From NCBI RefSeq assembly GCF_031877795.1, contig NC_133948.1:13748948-13812947 (forward strand): DNA of 64,000 nt, written 5' to 3'. The notes under the pieces were generated by a model that was given only the letters and a program-made list of their open reading frames with translations, ran no database searches and was not told where the DNA came from. Positions 46,221-57,960 of the stretch are shown piece by piece (within the stretch, counting starts at the first letter, position 1; each line of letters starts with the position of its first letter). Origin of the DNA: Strix aluco (taxonomy: Eukaryota; Chordata; Aves; Strigiformes; Strigidae). The position numbers and the translations under genes were made by a program.

Positions 46221-49200
46221 CGAAAATAAAATATTTGCTGCTTATGATTTCCAATTTCAGCGTCTGGCTAATGGCGTGCAAACTTCCGCCAGTTCCGAGT
46301 GACCTCCCCGGCGAAGCCCCCTGGAGACTCGTATTATGAAGGGAGGCTGCACTAATCTAAGATCAAAAGCGGGAAGGTGCGAACAGTCTTTGTCTCCCTT
46401 CGGCCGCCTCATTCCCCCTTCTGTGTGTGATAAATCTACCCTGGCGCCGACTGCGCGCTGGATGATTAATTTGCAAGCAAACAAAAGGGACCTGATGGCC
46501 AGCCATCTTAGTTAAATATTGGCCAGTGCTTCCAGCTACTTGTTAGCCGCCTCTTTTCCAGAAATAAATAAATAAATAATTAGGCGAGGCGCAGAAATAA
46601 ATAAATAAATAAATAAGGGGGCCCGCAGAAATGAATGGCAAAGCGAAGGGGTGGAGAGGGGGGTGGGGGAAGAAAAAAAAAAGAAAAAAAAAAAAAGAAA
46701 AAAAAAAAAAGAGGAGGTCAGGGCGGCCGATGGCGAAGGGCCAGGAGCGGGGTGGAGGTGGGAATGGGGCTGGTGGCGGGGGGAGGCAGGGTGATAGCTG
46801 AGATAGCCGGCTGCCCCCGCGCCTCCCGGCCCGTCTGCAGGCTGGACTTGCACCAAGGCCGACACTATCTTGGCTCTTCAAAGAGGCATGAAAGGTCTCC
46901 GCTGTCTCCCCGGAGAGCGGCCAGGCCGGGGCTCTCTAATCTCGGAGCGCAAAGAGCTAAAGGCCAGGGCGGGGGGAGCGGCTCCCACCTTCCCCAGCTC
47001 TCCTCCGCTCCCTGATGCCGCCAGCGCCAGCACCTCGCTGGGTTTTCCCTCATTCAATCCAGGCCGGAGGGAAAGCGGAGCCGGCCAGAGCCTGGGCCTT
47101 TGGTGGCTGAGCAGCTGGGAGAGCCCCGCTTGCTCAGATTTCACCCTCCTAAGCAACTTTTAGCGTTTGCACGAGAGCTCGGGGCGTGCAGCGAGCCTGC
47201 CCCGTGCGTGTGTGTTGGAGGTGTGGGAGGAGAGAGTCTCTGTCTCTCTCCCGGTGGCCTGAAGAGCCAGCTGGAGGAAGGAGGCAAGGGGAAAATAAAG
47301 GCAGCCTGGTTTTCGGGCCCACACGTCTTCTCCCAGGCCTGTGGGAGCAGCTCCGAGGTGTGTGTGCGTGCGTGGAGGGGCTGTGTGGGTGCTGCATGGC
47401 CTCTGTGTGTGTAGTGGAGATGTTGGGTGGGTGTGTGCGACCGGGAAGGATACGTGCCCAGGGGTACACCGCAAATCCCTGCTCCGACAGCAAAACCTGA
47501 GGTGTCCCTTGCACCCACTGCGGGTGCCAGGTGCTCTGCAGGAGAGGACAAGCCCTGCCGCATGGTGAGCAGGGCTGACATGCACAACGTAAGTGGGGTT
47601 TTGCATCCTATCTATGCATTTCCTTATTGCGCTGCCGGTCCCGAGCATCCCCAGGGGCCCAGACCCATCCTGCCTGCCAGCCGCCCCGCACCCTGCAGGA
47701 TTCATCCCTCTCCTCCCTCCCTTTCCCCCGGCGCCGCAGCCTCCGCTCCGTCTCCAGCCCTTCGGAAGGCAACACCCCACCGTGGCCGCGCTGTGTTTAT
47801 CCGAAATAAAACGCAGCAGGCTGGTTTACTTTGGCAGGTTTGCAGTAAATACTGGCTGGAGCACGGGGGGCTCTGGCGAGCAGCGATTACACACTTCTTC
47901 CGAGGGAAACTCTTCCCCGTCCTGTGCAGGCCCTTCCCCAGCCCAGCAAAAGGTGTCAGTAAATGGGGCCGTGTTGACACAGCTCCATCCCAGCGTGACA
48001 CTGCAAGGCCGTGAGCGTAATGAAGCGGGTCCCTTAGGGAGCGAGTCTATATACTCAGACTATATAAATGGCCACGGGGAGAGATGGGGGTCACTACAGC
48101 AGCTCTTTGCCTTTCCCTTTGGCAGAACCTTTCCTCCATTTGCTAGTTGAATTTCATGGAAAGCCTGTCCCCAAAACTTCGCAAAATAACCTGCCCAGGT
48201 CCAAAAAAGCATGGAAAGGCATTAGAAATAGTGAGAAGAAAAAACCCCACGTCTCTCTCTGAGCAGGTCGGGCCCTGTCGTGTCCCACCACAATCAGAGG
48301 GGCTGTTCCCATCTCTCCAGACAGAAGTAGAGTGGGGGAGCAGGGGGGTCAGCTCCCCTTCCCAGCTCAGCCAAGCTCAGGGCTTCACAGGGCTGGGGGG
48401 AGACCAGAGACAGCGTTACACAAGCCTTGCTGAAGCACCAGGGAAAAAAGAGAGGAAAGCAGCAGCTGGCGAGGTTTCTCATCCTCCAGCCCTCGCTGGG
48501 ATGTGACCCTTTGGAAAAGGCTGCTTGTGTCCCCAGCACGGCCCAGCCCGGTGGGAGCAGCACGGCACTGACCGTGGCAGAGCCGCTGCTGGGTCAGGCA
48601 GCATCGTCCCCCCAGCCCGGGGTCACGGCGGCACTGGCAGTGAGCTGCCCTTCCCTGCCTGCCTCTGCTGGGAGCAGCCCCCGGCTCCTCGGTCCTCCTG
48701 AGCGCCCCCCCAGCCTGGCCTGGCTTCTGCCAGGGGCTGGCTCTGGTGGGACCCCAAACATCAGGGCTCCGGGATTATGATTTCTCACTCCCCTCACAAA
48801 CATCACTCGCGCTCAGATTGCCGGCCCTGCCCCAGTTCCTCCCCTCCCCACAAGACCTGTGTTCAGCTTGTCCCTGTCCCCAGCTGGCTCTGACACTCTC
48901 CAGTCGCCTCCACTTTGCCACCGACGGGAAAAGAAAAGAAAGGAGCACCCAGAGCCACCTCCGGCAGCTCTCCCCAGCGCCTCCCGGCCGGGCCCAGCCT
49001 CACCAACCGGGGTACTTTGAGGCACGGCAAGGTTTGGGGCCGGTCCTCTTCCCTCCCCACCTCATCCCCCTTTTACCCTTTTCAAGCCGCTTTTGCACTA
49101 CCCGGTTTTTCCTTGCCACAAGCATCACCCGCTGCACACGCAGCCCCGCTGGCCCTTTCCACCCGCCCCAGTCTTGCTCTTCTCACCGGCGTGTTGCTGG

Positions 49201-49500
49201 CAGAGGCGAAATGAAAGCCCAGCTCCCTCCCTCGCCCTCTTTACGCCCATCCTTCTGCTTCCACCACCGTTGGCCGAGCAGAAATTGTGAATAGAGTTCA
49301 CTATTTGGATAAGGGGTTTTTTTTTTGTTTTTTTGGTTGGTGTTTTGGTTTTTTTTTTAAATAGCCAGGCATATACACACAGTTTGCCGCTCAGGAAGTA
49401 GCACTAATTGTCGTTTCCTATAGTCAAACAGATCTATCTTTTCAATGCTGTCTTTGTGTCTGTGTCTGCGTGCGAGGGAGAAAGAGGGAAGGAGTGGATA
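46221..49500. other. TBX3 5' flank, no gene recognised
   Basis: Mixed composition. The AT-rich 46.24-46.52 kb segment (AAATATTTGCTGC, GATGATTAATTTGC, GTTAAATATTGG) is a weak enhancer candidate. Isolated donor-like GTAAGT (47588) lacks partner evidence. Confidence 0.6.
46561..46617 (+). repeat. Paired (AAAT)n arrays
   Basis: Two short AAATAAATAAAT arrays (46561-46577 and 46598-46616) are separated by a 20-bp GC-rich spacer. Confidence 0.9.
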
Positions 49501-52500
49501 CGTTTATTCAATTATTTAAACACACACACAACACACAACAGTACCGAGGAGGGCCGGTTCCTCCCGCAGCAGCCCTCCAGCTCTCCAGATGCGGCATTGC
49601 CCCCCCGCCTCCCTGCAGACCCAGTAGAACAAGGCACTCGAGAGCACCCGGCAAAGTAACCGATTTTATCTGCTTTGACCATCAGCCGTGTTCTTTAACA
49701 ACCCAGAACCGGAGCCTTTCCCATCTCCACCCGCCCCCCCCCGGGGTCTCCTCCGCGTCCCCCGCCCCGGGGGGTGGGCGGGCAGCATCCCCCGGGGCTG
49801 CGGAGCGGTGCTGGAGCCCCGGGCGGTGCTGAGCACCACCGGGCACACGGTAGACACCGGGCTGCATCAAAGCAGGGAGAGGATCCGGGAGCCTCTGGCA
49901 CCGACGCTGACACACAATTTGCTCCCGTTTTCTTCAAGATGCCACCAAGTCACCCGGCCATCGATTGATACCTCGGCCCGGGGGAGGCGGGGGGGGGGAC
50001 CAGCTGTTGCAAAAGGACATGGTAAATCTAATAGGGGCTGCTGTCAATAGAGAAATGACAGAGAAGAAGAATTGGCTTCTTAAAGTCTGCTGAACTAACA
50101 CTCATCATGTAGCCGCGGACACGTATTCTCCATCGCAGCCTGGTATCCATTACTATTTTCCTTACTAGGTTTCAATTAAAAAAGAGCCATAACCCCCACA
50201 CGCACACCCCAAGGCAGGAGACACATGAAAGAGAAGAGGAGGCAGCGGACAGCCCCTGCCTGTGCGCGGCGTCTGTAACCAGCCCCGAGCCCCTGATGTG
50301 CCCAAGCGAAACCCCCCCGAGCGCCAGCGCCCGGGCCGGGGCTGAGCCGCGTCCCCGCGGGGCGGCGGGACCCCGCGCCCGGCACCGGCTCTCGCCAGGG
50401 GCTGCAGAACTTAAAAAAACTGCCACAGGGGGATGTTCCCGACGCCTTTGGGCAGCGGAGCTCCGGCTCGCAGCGCTGGGCGACCCACGGCGTGACCGTC
50501 TCCCCCGTAATTTCATTTCGCTCCTTCCCTCTCGCGTGAAACAGAGCCCAGACTATCCCAGCTCAGAGAAAGAAATTTAAAAACTCCACCGATATTCTGG
50601 GGGAGGAGGGAAGAGCTTTATTTTTGTCAATGCCCCCGTTAGGAGGTTTGGGGGCGGGTGGGAACGGATTTCCCCCCCGCTGCAGCCCCTCTGTATGTTT
50701 GACCCCTGGCATTTGCCTGCGCAGGGCGAGTGAAGGGTTTCACCCGCCCTGCCTTCCCACGGGGGCTGCAAAAGGCAGCCGAAATGTGCCAGCCCAGCCC
50801 TGGGAAACTTTTTGGGTAGCAGATAGTTTCACTGAAGAGCTTGGCCGCTTCGGCCAGCCTAAAGCAGACCCCCGACGTGCAGGGAGGGCAGGGGGCTCCG
50901 AGCGGCACTCCAGAAGATGATGTTGGAGGGAGGAAAATCCTCTCCTCCTTCCTCACCGCTTCCCAACTCTGCCTGCTGCCAGGGGACAACTCCCCGCGGG
51001 GCTGAGCCGTCCGGGGGCAGTCGGCGGCGGAGCGGGGTGGGGGGGCGGTCCGGCACCCCAAACCCTCAGACCCCCACCCCGGGGAGCTCCGGGCAACCCC
51101 GCCGACAGCCCCCGGCCCTGCGACACGTCGGGGCACCGGCTGCGCTTCACCAGAAAGCGCCTTTCCATGCATCCACACACGATCCGGCAAAACCTCCGGA
51201 GATCAGTTCCGTGGGGAGCACAAGATGGAAACTAAAAAAAAAAAAAAAAAGAAAATAGCAGGGGAAAAAAAATTAAAAGGGGGCTCCTCTCTGTCTTTAG
51301 GGCGTGGGAGGTTTTGCAGCGCTGTTTTATTTTAGTTTAGTATTTTGAACAAACTTTAGATTGATTTCCGGAAAGCGCAAACGCGCACACATGGGAAAGT
51401 GAAAAAACCGGTCCTTCGAGGTCATCTGAGAAGGGGAGACGGGATCTGTATCCTTCCCCCCCCCCAAAAAAAAAGTAACAGAAGGGGAAAGATCCCATGT
51501 TTTTATAGTTTAAAAGTACTTTGAATTATTTGCTTTTAATGGCACACGTGGCTGCAGAAAAGACAGGCTCTGCTTTCGATCTTGCACTTGCTCCTTGCTT
51601 TTCTGTACATATGTATGTGTGTGTATACACATATATAAGCTTTACAGCCCCACTTCATGGCCAGGTTTCTCTCTCCCCGTTCCTCCCCCCCCCCCCCCCC
51701 CCTTTCCCCTGGACCAAAAACAACTCCCAGGCCACTCTTGCTCCTACGGTAATTCTTCTGCTGGGATTCAGAAACACGGGCAGAACCGACTTCTGCCACA
51801 GCGTTTCTCTGGAGCAGCAGGGGTGTTGTGAAAATTTATTAAACCCAGATGATCCGGGAGTTGGGGCAGACGGAAAAGATTTCCAATTAAAGCCGAGCGG
51901 AGCAGAATCCAGCCAGCTTCGCGTCGCAGGTGTAAACAATATTTGTGCAGTTCTCGCTCCGCTTCCCGGAGCGGATCCTTCCCCCTCCTGTAACTGGGAT
52001 TCGAGGGGAAAGGTTTGGGTGGGGGGTTTTTGTTGGGGGGTGGGGTTGGTTTGAATTTTGTTTTTTTGGGGTGGGGGTGCTGGAGAGCCGCCGGGCTCGC
52101 CCCGGCGCCGGGCTCCGCGGCGCGGAGCATCCTTCCCCGCGGTCGATGCGCGCCTGGGCGGCTCGGTGCCTGCAGCCCCCCCGGGACCACCGGCCGCCAC
52201 CTCCTACCCCTGAAAAATCCCCCCCTCACCTGTTGCTGCAGCCGTTTCTTTAATGGCGGGGACTTAAAGGGAAGCTAAAACGCTCACAGGCGATCTCAGA
52301 AAAGCGGCGGCGGCGGAATTTTTTCCAGTTAGACGGAAGATGGGATAGGACAAAATAACCGGGGCATCACTTCTGATCCTCTACATAGGAAAGGGAATGC
52401 GCTCCGGGAGGGCAGAGCCGCCTTCTTATCACTTTTGGTACCAGTTCTTGGGGGATTTGGGAGCTTAAATTCAGCCGGGAAAGTGATTCCCGGTTCATCA

Positions 52501-53199
52501 AGTGCGTTCAGGCGCCCAAATCACCTCGGGGTCGGTGGGAACCACCCCCACTCACCCCAAACAGCTTTTTCCTCGTTAGAGTGAGGCTTGACACACGCTC
52601 CGTGCACAGGGCACCCTGGTTTCTGAGGTTACAGTCTAAATAAGGGAGAAAAGCATTACTGAATGTTTAATCCGTGTTTTCTTTAAATACCATTAGGACA
52701 ATCGTCCGAATCCCGGGTCAGGGAAAAATGCTGTTCAGTGGAGACAGGAAGGCGACGGGCTGAAAGGAGAAGGGGGGATTTTAAGAGCGAATAAGTGGGT
52801 GCACCGTGCATGGAGCTCACCTTCTGCAAAGACAAGGCGTGATTAATGCCCGGCACTTGTGTAGCCGTTTGCCCCTGCCCTGGCGCAGGCTACAGAGGCA
52901 GCACAAGCCCTGGTGCTCGTCCCCCGACAGCAAAGTGAGCAGAGCACACTGTGAAAGCCTCCGTCTGCACGCTGGCACGGGGGTGGGAGAGGGGGGAACA
53001 AAAAAAAAAAAAGAGAGAGAGAAAATACAAGACAAGCCCGTCCCAAGAGCTGAAGTGGGCAGAGTATTACATGTACAAACATCCAAACAAGATTCGAGCA
53101 GTACAAAGCGTCGGAAAATCCAGAGCAGCCACATAAAAAGAGAAGTTAAGTAGGAAGTGGTGTAAAAGTGTTGTCATTTATTTTGCCTTCCCTTACAGA
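49501..53199. other. TBX3 5' flank with GC-rich blocks, no gene recognised
   Basis: GC-rich blocks (49.7-51.2 and 52.05-52.25 kb) alternate with AT-rich stretches (50.01-50.18 and 51.48-51.66 kb). The latter has a CACGTG E-box (51544-51549) and a TATATAAG box (about 51632). No coding gene is supported. Confidence 0.55.
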
Positions 53200-54200
53200 T
53201 GTTCTGCATAAAGCCCTATCTTAACGAGAGAGAGGGAGGGAGGCGGAGGGGGAGCGAAGGCCGGGGGAACCCCGCTCTCCCCCCGCGGGCAGGGATAGGG
53301 CGCGGGGGTCCGGCCGCGGGGGCCCGCGGAGGGCCGGGCTCGCCCCGCGGAGGGCCGGGCTCGCCCCGCGGAGCGCTCCGCGGGCTCCGGCCACGGGATG
53401 GCGCCGCGGCCGCCCGCTCTCACCTGCCGCGGCTGGGCTCACCTGGGGGCCCGGCCCCCGCCGCCCCCGGCCCCGGCTCTGCCCCGGGGAGGGGGGGGCA
53501 CCGCTCATTTTAACGAATTGCAATAAAAAAGCGATTAGAAGTGACAGCCAGGCGTTTATGAGCTGAGAGACAGTGCGGCCGTGGCGGAGAGCATCTCTGC
53601 CTCCTCCGCCGGGGATCCGCGGGTGACGCGGAATAACCGGTCCCGGGGGTGGGGTGGCGGGGGAGGGGGGCGAAGGGCATCGGGGGAGTTCAGAGTCAGG
53701 CGGGGAGAGTTTGGCCGTCAGAGTTAGCAGCGCGGGAGGCAGCCCCCGAGCTGCAAAACTCGCCAGGAGGGAGGAATAACGCGGCGGGGCAAGGGAAGCG
53801 CTAAGCCGAGTTTAGGGAGCGGGGAAAGATCCAGTCTTACAAAACAGCTAGACTAAAAATACCCACCACCCCTCTCTTACATTTAAGGCTGGGCGAATGT
53901 GTACGAGATGTAATATTTCAGGTGACATAAGAAGGGAGCAGACACCCTGCCAAAAGCGTCTCTCGTCCAGCGCCGCCCCCTCCCCCGAAATACAGTGATT
54001 CCCCCCCCCCCCCCAAAAAAAAATCTCAAGCAAATAAATCCGAAGCCAGGTCTCGCTGTCACCCGTCAGCAAGGAGAAAAAGACTGCATCTCCTGAGCCC
54101 TGCCCGTCCTGGCAAGACCAGGAAAGGAGCCGGTGGCCCCGGAGTCCCCTTCCCCGGGCAGGTGCCTTCAGGTGCGCCCGCCGCCCCCTCCCTCGCCATG
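53200..54200. promoter_or_regulatory. CpG island, TBX3 5' flank
   Basis: CpG-dense block of about 1 kb. It contains a 21-bp tandem unit starting GCGGAGGGCCGGGCTCG at 53326 and 53347, partly continued. No gene is recognised. Confidence 0.5.
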
Positions 54201-54659
54201 AAATCACAATCCCACCCCGCAGCAAAGCGCTGGGGACAGTAGCTGGGCTTAAGCAGAGAAAAAAGCCTGTTTGCTTCTTTATTAGAGTCGAGCCTACTCT
54301 AATTACGAGAAATCGCTGCTCTCGGGCTGAAACGACGTGTTGTCTTGTGCTTGTAAAATACATTTCAAGTAATTCTTCTCTGTCTATAAAATACAGGGGG
54401 GGGGGGGGAATATAAATAAACCACTGTCCATTTGTTTAATGCTATTTTAGCCAAATTGACTGGCCGGATTGGAATTCGACATAAAAGCTTTAGTTTGCAA
54501 AACATCCGCACTGTAACGTCTGGGAGACAGGGCTTGAGCTCCAGCGCGACGGGCACGTTAACTGCATTAAAACCCCTCCATACATTTTCTAGCTTTTGCT
54601 TTTCTTTCCCTTTTGCAGCACATCCACCCGCTCTCCTCCCCGCCTCCGGGCGCCCGCGC

Positions 54660-54790
54660 CTGTTTTTCTCCAAATGAAGTATTTTACGTGATCGATGGAA
54701 GGAGTCATTTGGCCCATAATTAGGTCAATAAAATCAATGTTTATTCCTCTGATGGCCTGAAAGCTAATAAATTCCTCTTTTATATTCGCT
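54660..54790. promoter_or_regulatory. Candidate enhancer, 5' flank
   Basis: An AT-rich island between GC-rich blocks. It carries TTTTACGTGATCGATGG, CATAATTAGG, GGTCAATAAAATC and ATGTTTATT, which resemble homeodomain, Cdx/Hox and forkhead motifs. Inferred only. Confidence 0.35.
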
Positions 54791-55111
54791 CCCTCCGAAG
54801 ATTAGAAACGAGCTGCCCCAGCCCCAGCGCCGGCGGAGCGGGGCGGGCGGCAGCTCCCGGCCGCGGGGATCGGTCGTTCCGCTCCGCCGCGCTCCCCAGC
54901 GCTGGCACCGACCGAGCCTCCCCGCAAAAAGACTTATTCCCACCCCCCCCGCCCCGGTTTATCCCACTGTCTCCTCACTCCTGTTTATTTTTCAGACGAC
55001 ATTTCACGGCGAATCCAGATTTAGTTTAACCCCCCCATCACACGCACACACACCGCCCTCCTGTCTCGCAGATAACTTCATTTCACTTGATTCCCTTTGG
55101 ACCCCCTGATA

Positions 55112-55143
<32 letters not shown>

Positions 55144-55739
55144 ACCCCAACAAAAAACCCAACCAAAAGCCAAGCCTTTTCATGAACACCCAGGGAAGTT
55201 TGAAGGCGCCTTGGAGAAATCCTATTAAAGTTGCGGAAAGTAAAGCTTTTGGGACAAGAAAACCGCGACATTTTTATTTTGCACGCAGTAATCGCGAGGA
55301 AAAAGCATCCTGGTCCTAATCAGATCAATACAGAGACGCACAAATCTTTGCAAAGGTTTAGCAGTTTACAGTGGGTTCCAGACCTTTGACATACATTGCG
55401 GATTAATTGGGCACTGTCAAGAGGGGGGGAGAGGAGGTGGGATTCCAGTTAATTAGTCGCGAAATGAATAAAAACTAAACATTATCGGAATTGTCTGCGG
55501 GTCCCGGTTTGTTAGTGGGGATTTGGGGATCAGCTTTTGTGCGCCGTAAATTGGATCTGAGTAGCGTGGTGCTGTCTTACACTGTCGTTTTGTGAACTGG
55601 CGACAGCTCGAGTCCATGGGAAAACTTAAAGGGAACCGGGGGCCGGTCACAGAGCCTCATTATCTCATGTCGGATACCATCTTTCGGGGAGAGCGTTTAA
55701 TCAACAGTGGCACACAATCCTCCCCTCGCAACCTGGGCA
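54791..55739. other. TBX3 5' flank, no gene recognised
   Basis: Mostly AT-rich with a short GC-rich opening and the (AAAAC)n array. Possible regulatory DNA at 55.25-55.7 kb (GGATTAATTGGGC, CAGTTAATTAGTCG). Confidence 0.55.
55112..55147 (+). repeat. (AAAAC)n array
   Basis: Five to six AAAAC units followed by A and C runs. Low complexity, length-variable. Confidence 0.9.
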
Positions 55740-57520
55740 AACCACCTTCCCTTCCCTCCACCCTGCAAACGGCCCGCCGCCGCAAGGCGCCGGTCCGAAA
55801 GAGAGAGAAAAAAAATCATAGACCCACTTCCCGAGTGGGGTGAAACCGTCCTACGAGCCGAGAGGCGGAGCCCCCGGAGCCCCCCGAGCCGGGGCTCCCC
55901 GCGGCCCCTCCGAGCGCGGCGGGTCCCCGGCCGGACACGCGGGACTTCGCCCCTGCTTGTGTTTGAAGGGCTGGATCTCCAGGGGCTCTGCCTTTCCCCA
56001 AAGGGCAGGGAGGAACCGGGCCCGTGTCTGGAGGGAGTTTTCTCCGCGGAGCTGGACGGGGCGGTCCCCGATGCCCACCCGCGGAGCAGCCTCGGCCGCC
56101 GCTCCCCGCCCGCCCCGCCGAAGCCTGGCACCGCCGGCTGCCTTCTCCTCCTCCCCGAACTCCTTTCCTCAAGGAAGTCACGGCTTGTGACCCGCTGCCT
56201 CCCCGGTCCCCGCGGCCAGGAGCGGGGCTCCGCGGGCCGCCCCGCCGACGGGCAGGGCGGGCAGGCGGCGGAGCCCCGCGGGCCCAAGCCAGCGGAGTTC
56301 TGCCAGGGTGTCACCCCGGCTGGAGGAAGGGAGTTTCCCTTCGCTCTCAGCAAGGTGAATTCCCAGGCACTCTCCCTCCCTCCGCCGTCTGCCCTGAGGG
56401 ATCCGGCTGGCAGGAAGGGGGGAGAGGGAAAATGAGATGGGAAGGAGCGAGGGATCGGGCAGGACCTTCCCTCCAGTCGCCGGAGAGGAATCCTCACGGG
56501 GGGAAACCTTTCGGCACTGAAGGAAAATGTTGCACCCCGCCGTGCCGGTGCCCCGAGAACGGGGACTCTGGGGGCGGCAGCCGCACGCCGGGGTCCCCCG
56601 GTGCTGCCCGGGGCCACCGCGGAGCCCGGCCGGGCTGGAGCGAGGGGAGCAGAGAGGGGGAGCCCTCAGCCCATGGGAACACACAGCTGGGTGTGGGTGT
56701 CGCCCCCAACAAGCCCGCTCTGCGTGCTCCCAGGTGGGGTCGGGACCCCGCTGTCGACCCGGACGAGGGGGACAAAGTGAGGGGTCTCTGGGGAGACCCG
56801 TCGGGAGGTCGGTTCGTGTCCCAGGCTCCGGTAATCCAACGGGACGGGGACGGGGGGCACCGGAGAGCGTGGCTTGGCGGGCAGGGAGAAGATGGTGGTG
56901 GTAGGACAGCGGGGCCGGGTACCCCACCATCCCGTGTGGGGCTGGGAGAGTCCGAGGAAGGGACAGACGGACCTTTCCCACCGGTAAAATCCGTTGCACC
57001 CCGTTGCTGTTGTTAGCGGCGGGGCCGCAGGGCGCTCCCCGTCCTCCGGGCACGCCGCACCCCTCCTCCGGGGCTCGGCAAGAACGGGCCCCGGCGACGC
57101 GAACCGCTCGCCGGGGACGGGGCAGCCGCTCCCCGGCGCTGCTACCGTCCTCCCGGCCAGCCCACGGGCCTCCAGGGCCACCGGAGCAAGTCCCCGTCGT
57201 CCCCCCATCCCGAGACGGAGCTTGGCAGAAGAGGGGTGGCAGCTCCCCGGGGGGCTGCGCCGGGCATCCCCTTCCGGAGCAGGGTCAGAGAGGAACCCCT
57301 CCTTGGCTGGAGGAAGGCGCAAATCGCTGGGGTTTTTTTTCGGAAGGGAAGCTTTGCAGAAAGAGCGCATCCCCGTCCGTGGCCGGGAGCTGCCCTTCAT
57401 CCCCCACACCTCCCGTGCGAGGCGGCGCGGAGCCACCCGCGGTCGCCGCGGGGCCGGCGACAACGCAGCACAGCCCGGAGCATCTCCGCGACCGGGCTCC
57501 TCCGGGCCAGTAATTGGGTG
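55740..57520. promoter_or_regulatory. CpG island, far 5' flank
   Basis: About 1.8 kb of CpG-dense DNA ends abruptly in the AT-rich candidate enhancer at 57.7 kb. Long open frames run on both strands (up to about 330 codons) but show no recognised domains. Confidence 0.5.
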
Positions 57521-57699
57521 TGCTTAAAATCAACCCGGCTAACAAGCCTGTTGTCCTCCTCACCCCACCCCCGCGTGTGAAACATTGTCATTAGGCGTCT
57601 AATATCTCCATCGCTTCCAGGGGGGAATGGGAAGAGGCTGCTCGAAAAAAAAAACAAACAAAAGAAAGTGTGTGAACTCCCAGCGCCCATATGCACAGC

Positions 57700-57960
57700 A
57701 CAATGCAAAGCGGGTTAATATCAGTTAGCAGTTCTGCAGTGACCTGTAAAGTTGCCTCTCTGGAAAGATTCTTGATGTATTACTTAACATGGCTACACAG
57801 TTATCTGTCTCGGCATTAATGCGTCCATTAAATCACTGTTGAGTAGCATCAACCTACTCCCGAGTCTTTCCGTCCCCTGGGAATATGGTTTCTAAACAGG
57901 ATCAAACATGTGATGCTGACAAGTCATGAGATAAGTTATAATTAATTAGAGTTTGCTACA
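57700..57960. promoter_or_regulatory. Candidate enhancer at edge of CpG island
   Basis: The composition changes sharply to AT-rich here, with GGCATTAATGCG, CCATTAAATCA, AAGTCATGAGATAAG (GATA core) and TATAATTAATTAGAG. The motif density and abrupt boundary suggest a regulatory element. Confidence 0.35.

Noticed and set aside
55697-57463. Several 240-330-codon frames on both strands at 55.7-57.5 kb
   Set aside because: Overlapping frames of equal quality on both strands in a CpG island indicate chance openness, not genes.
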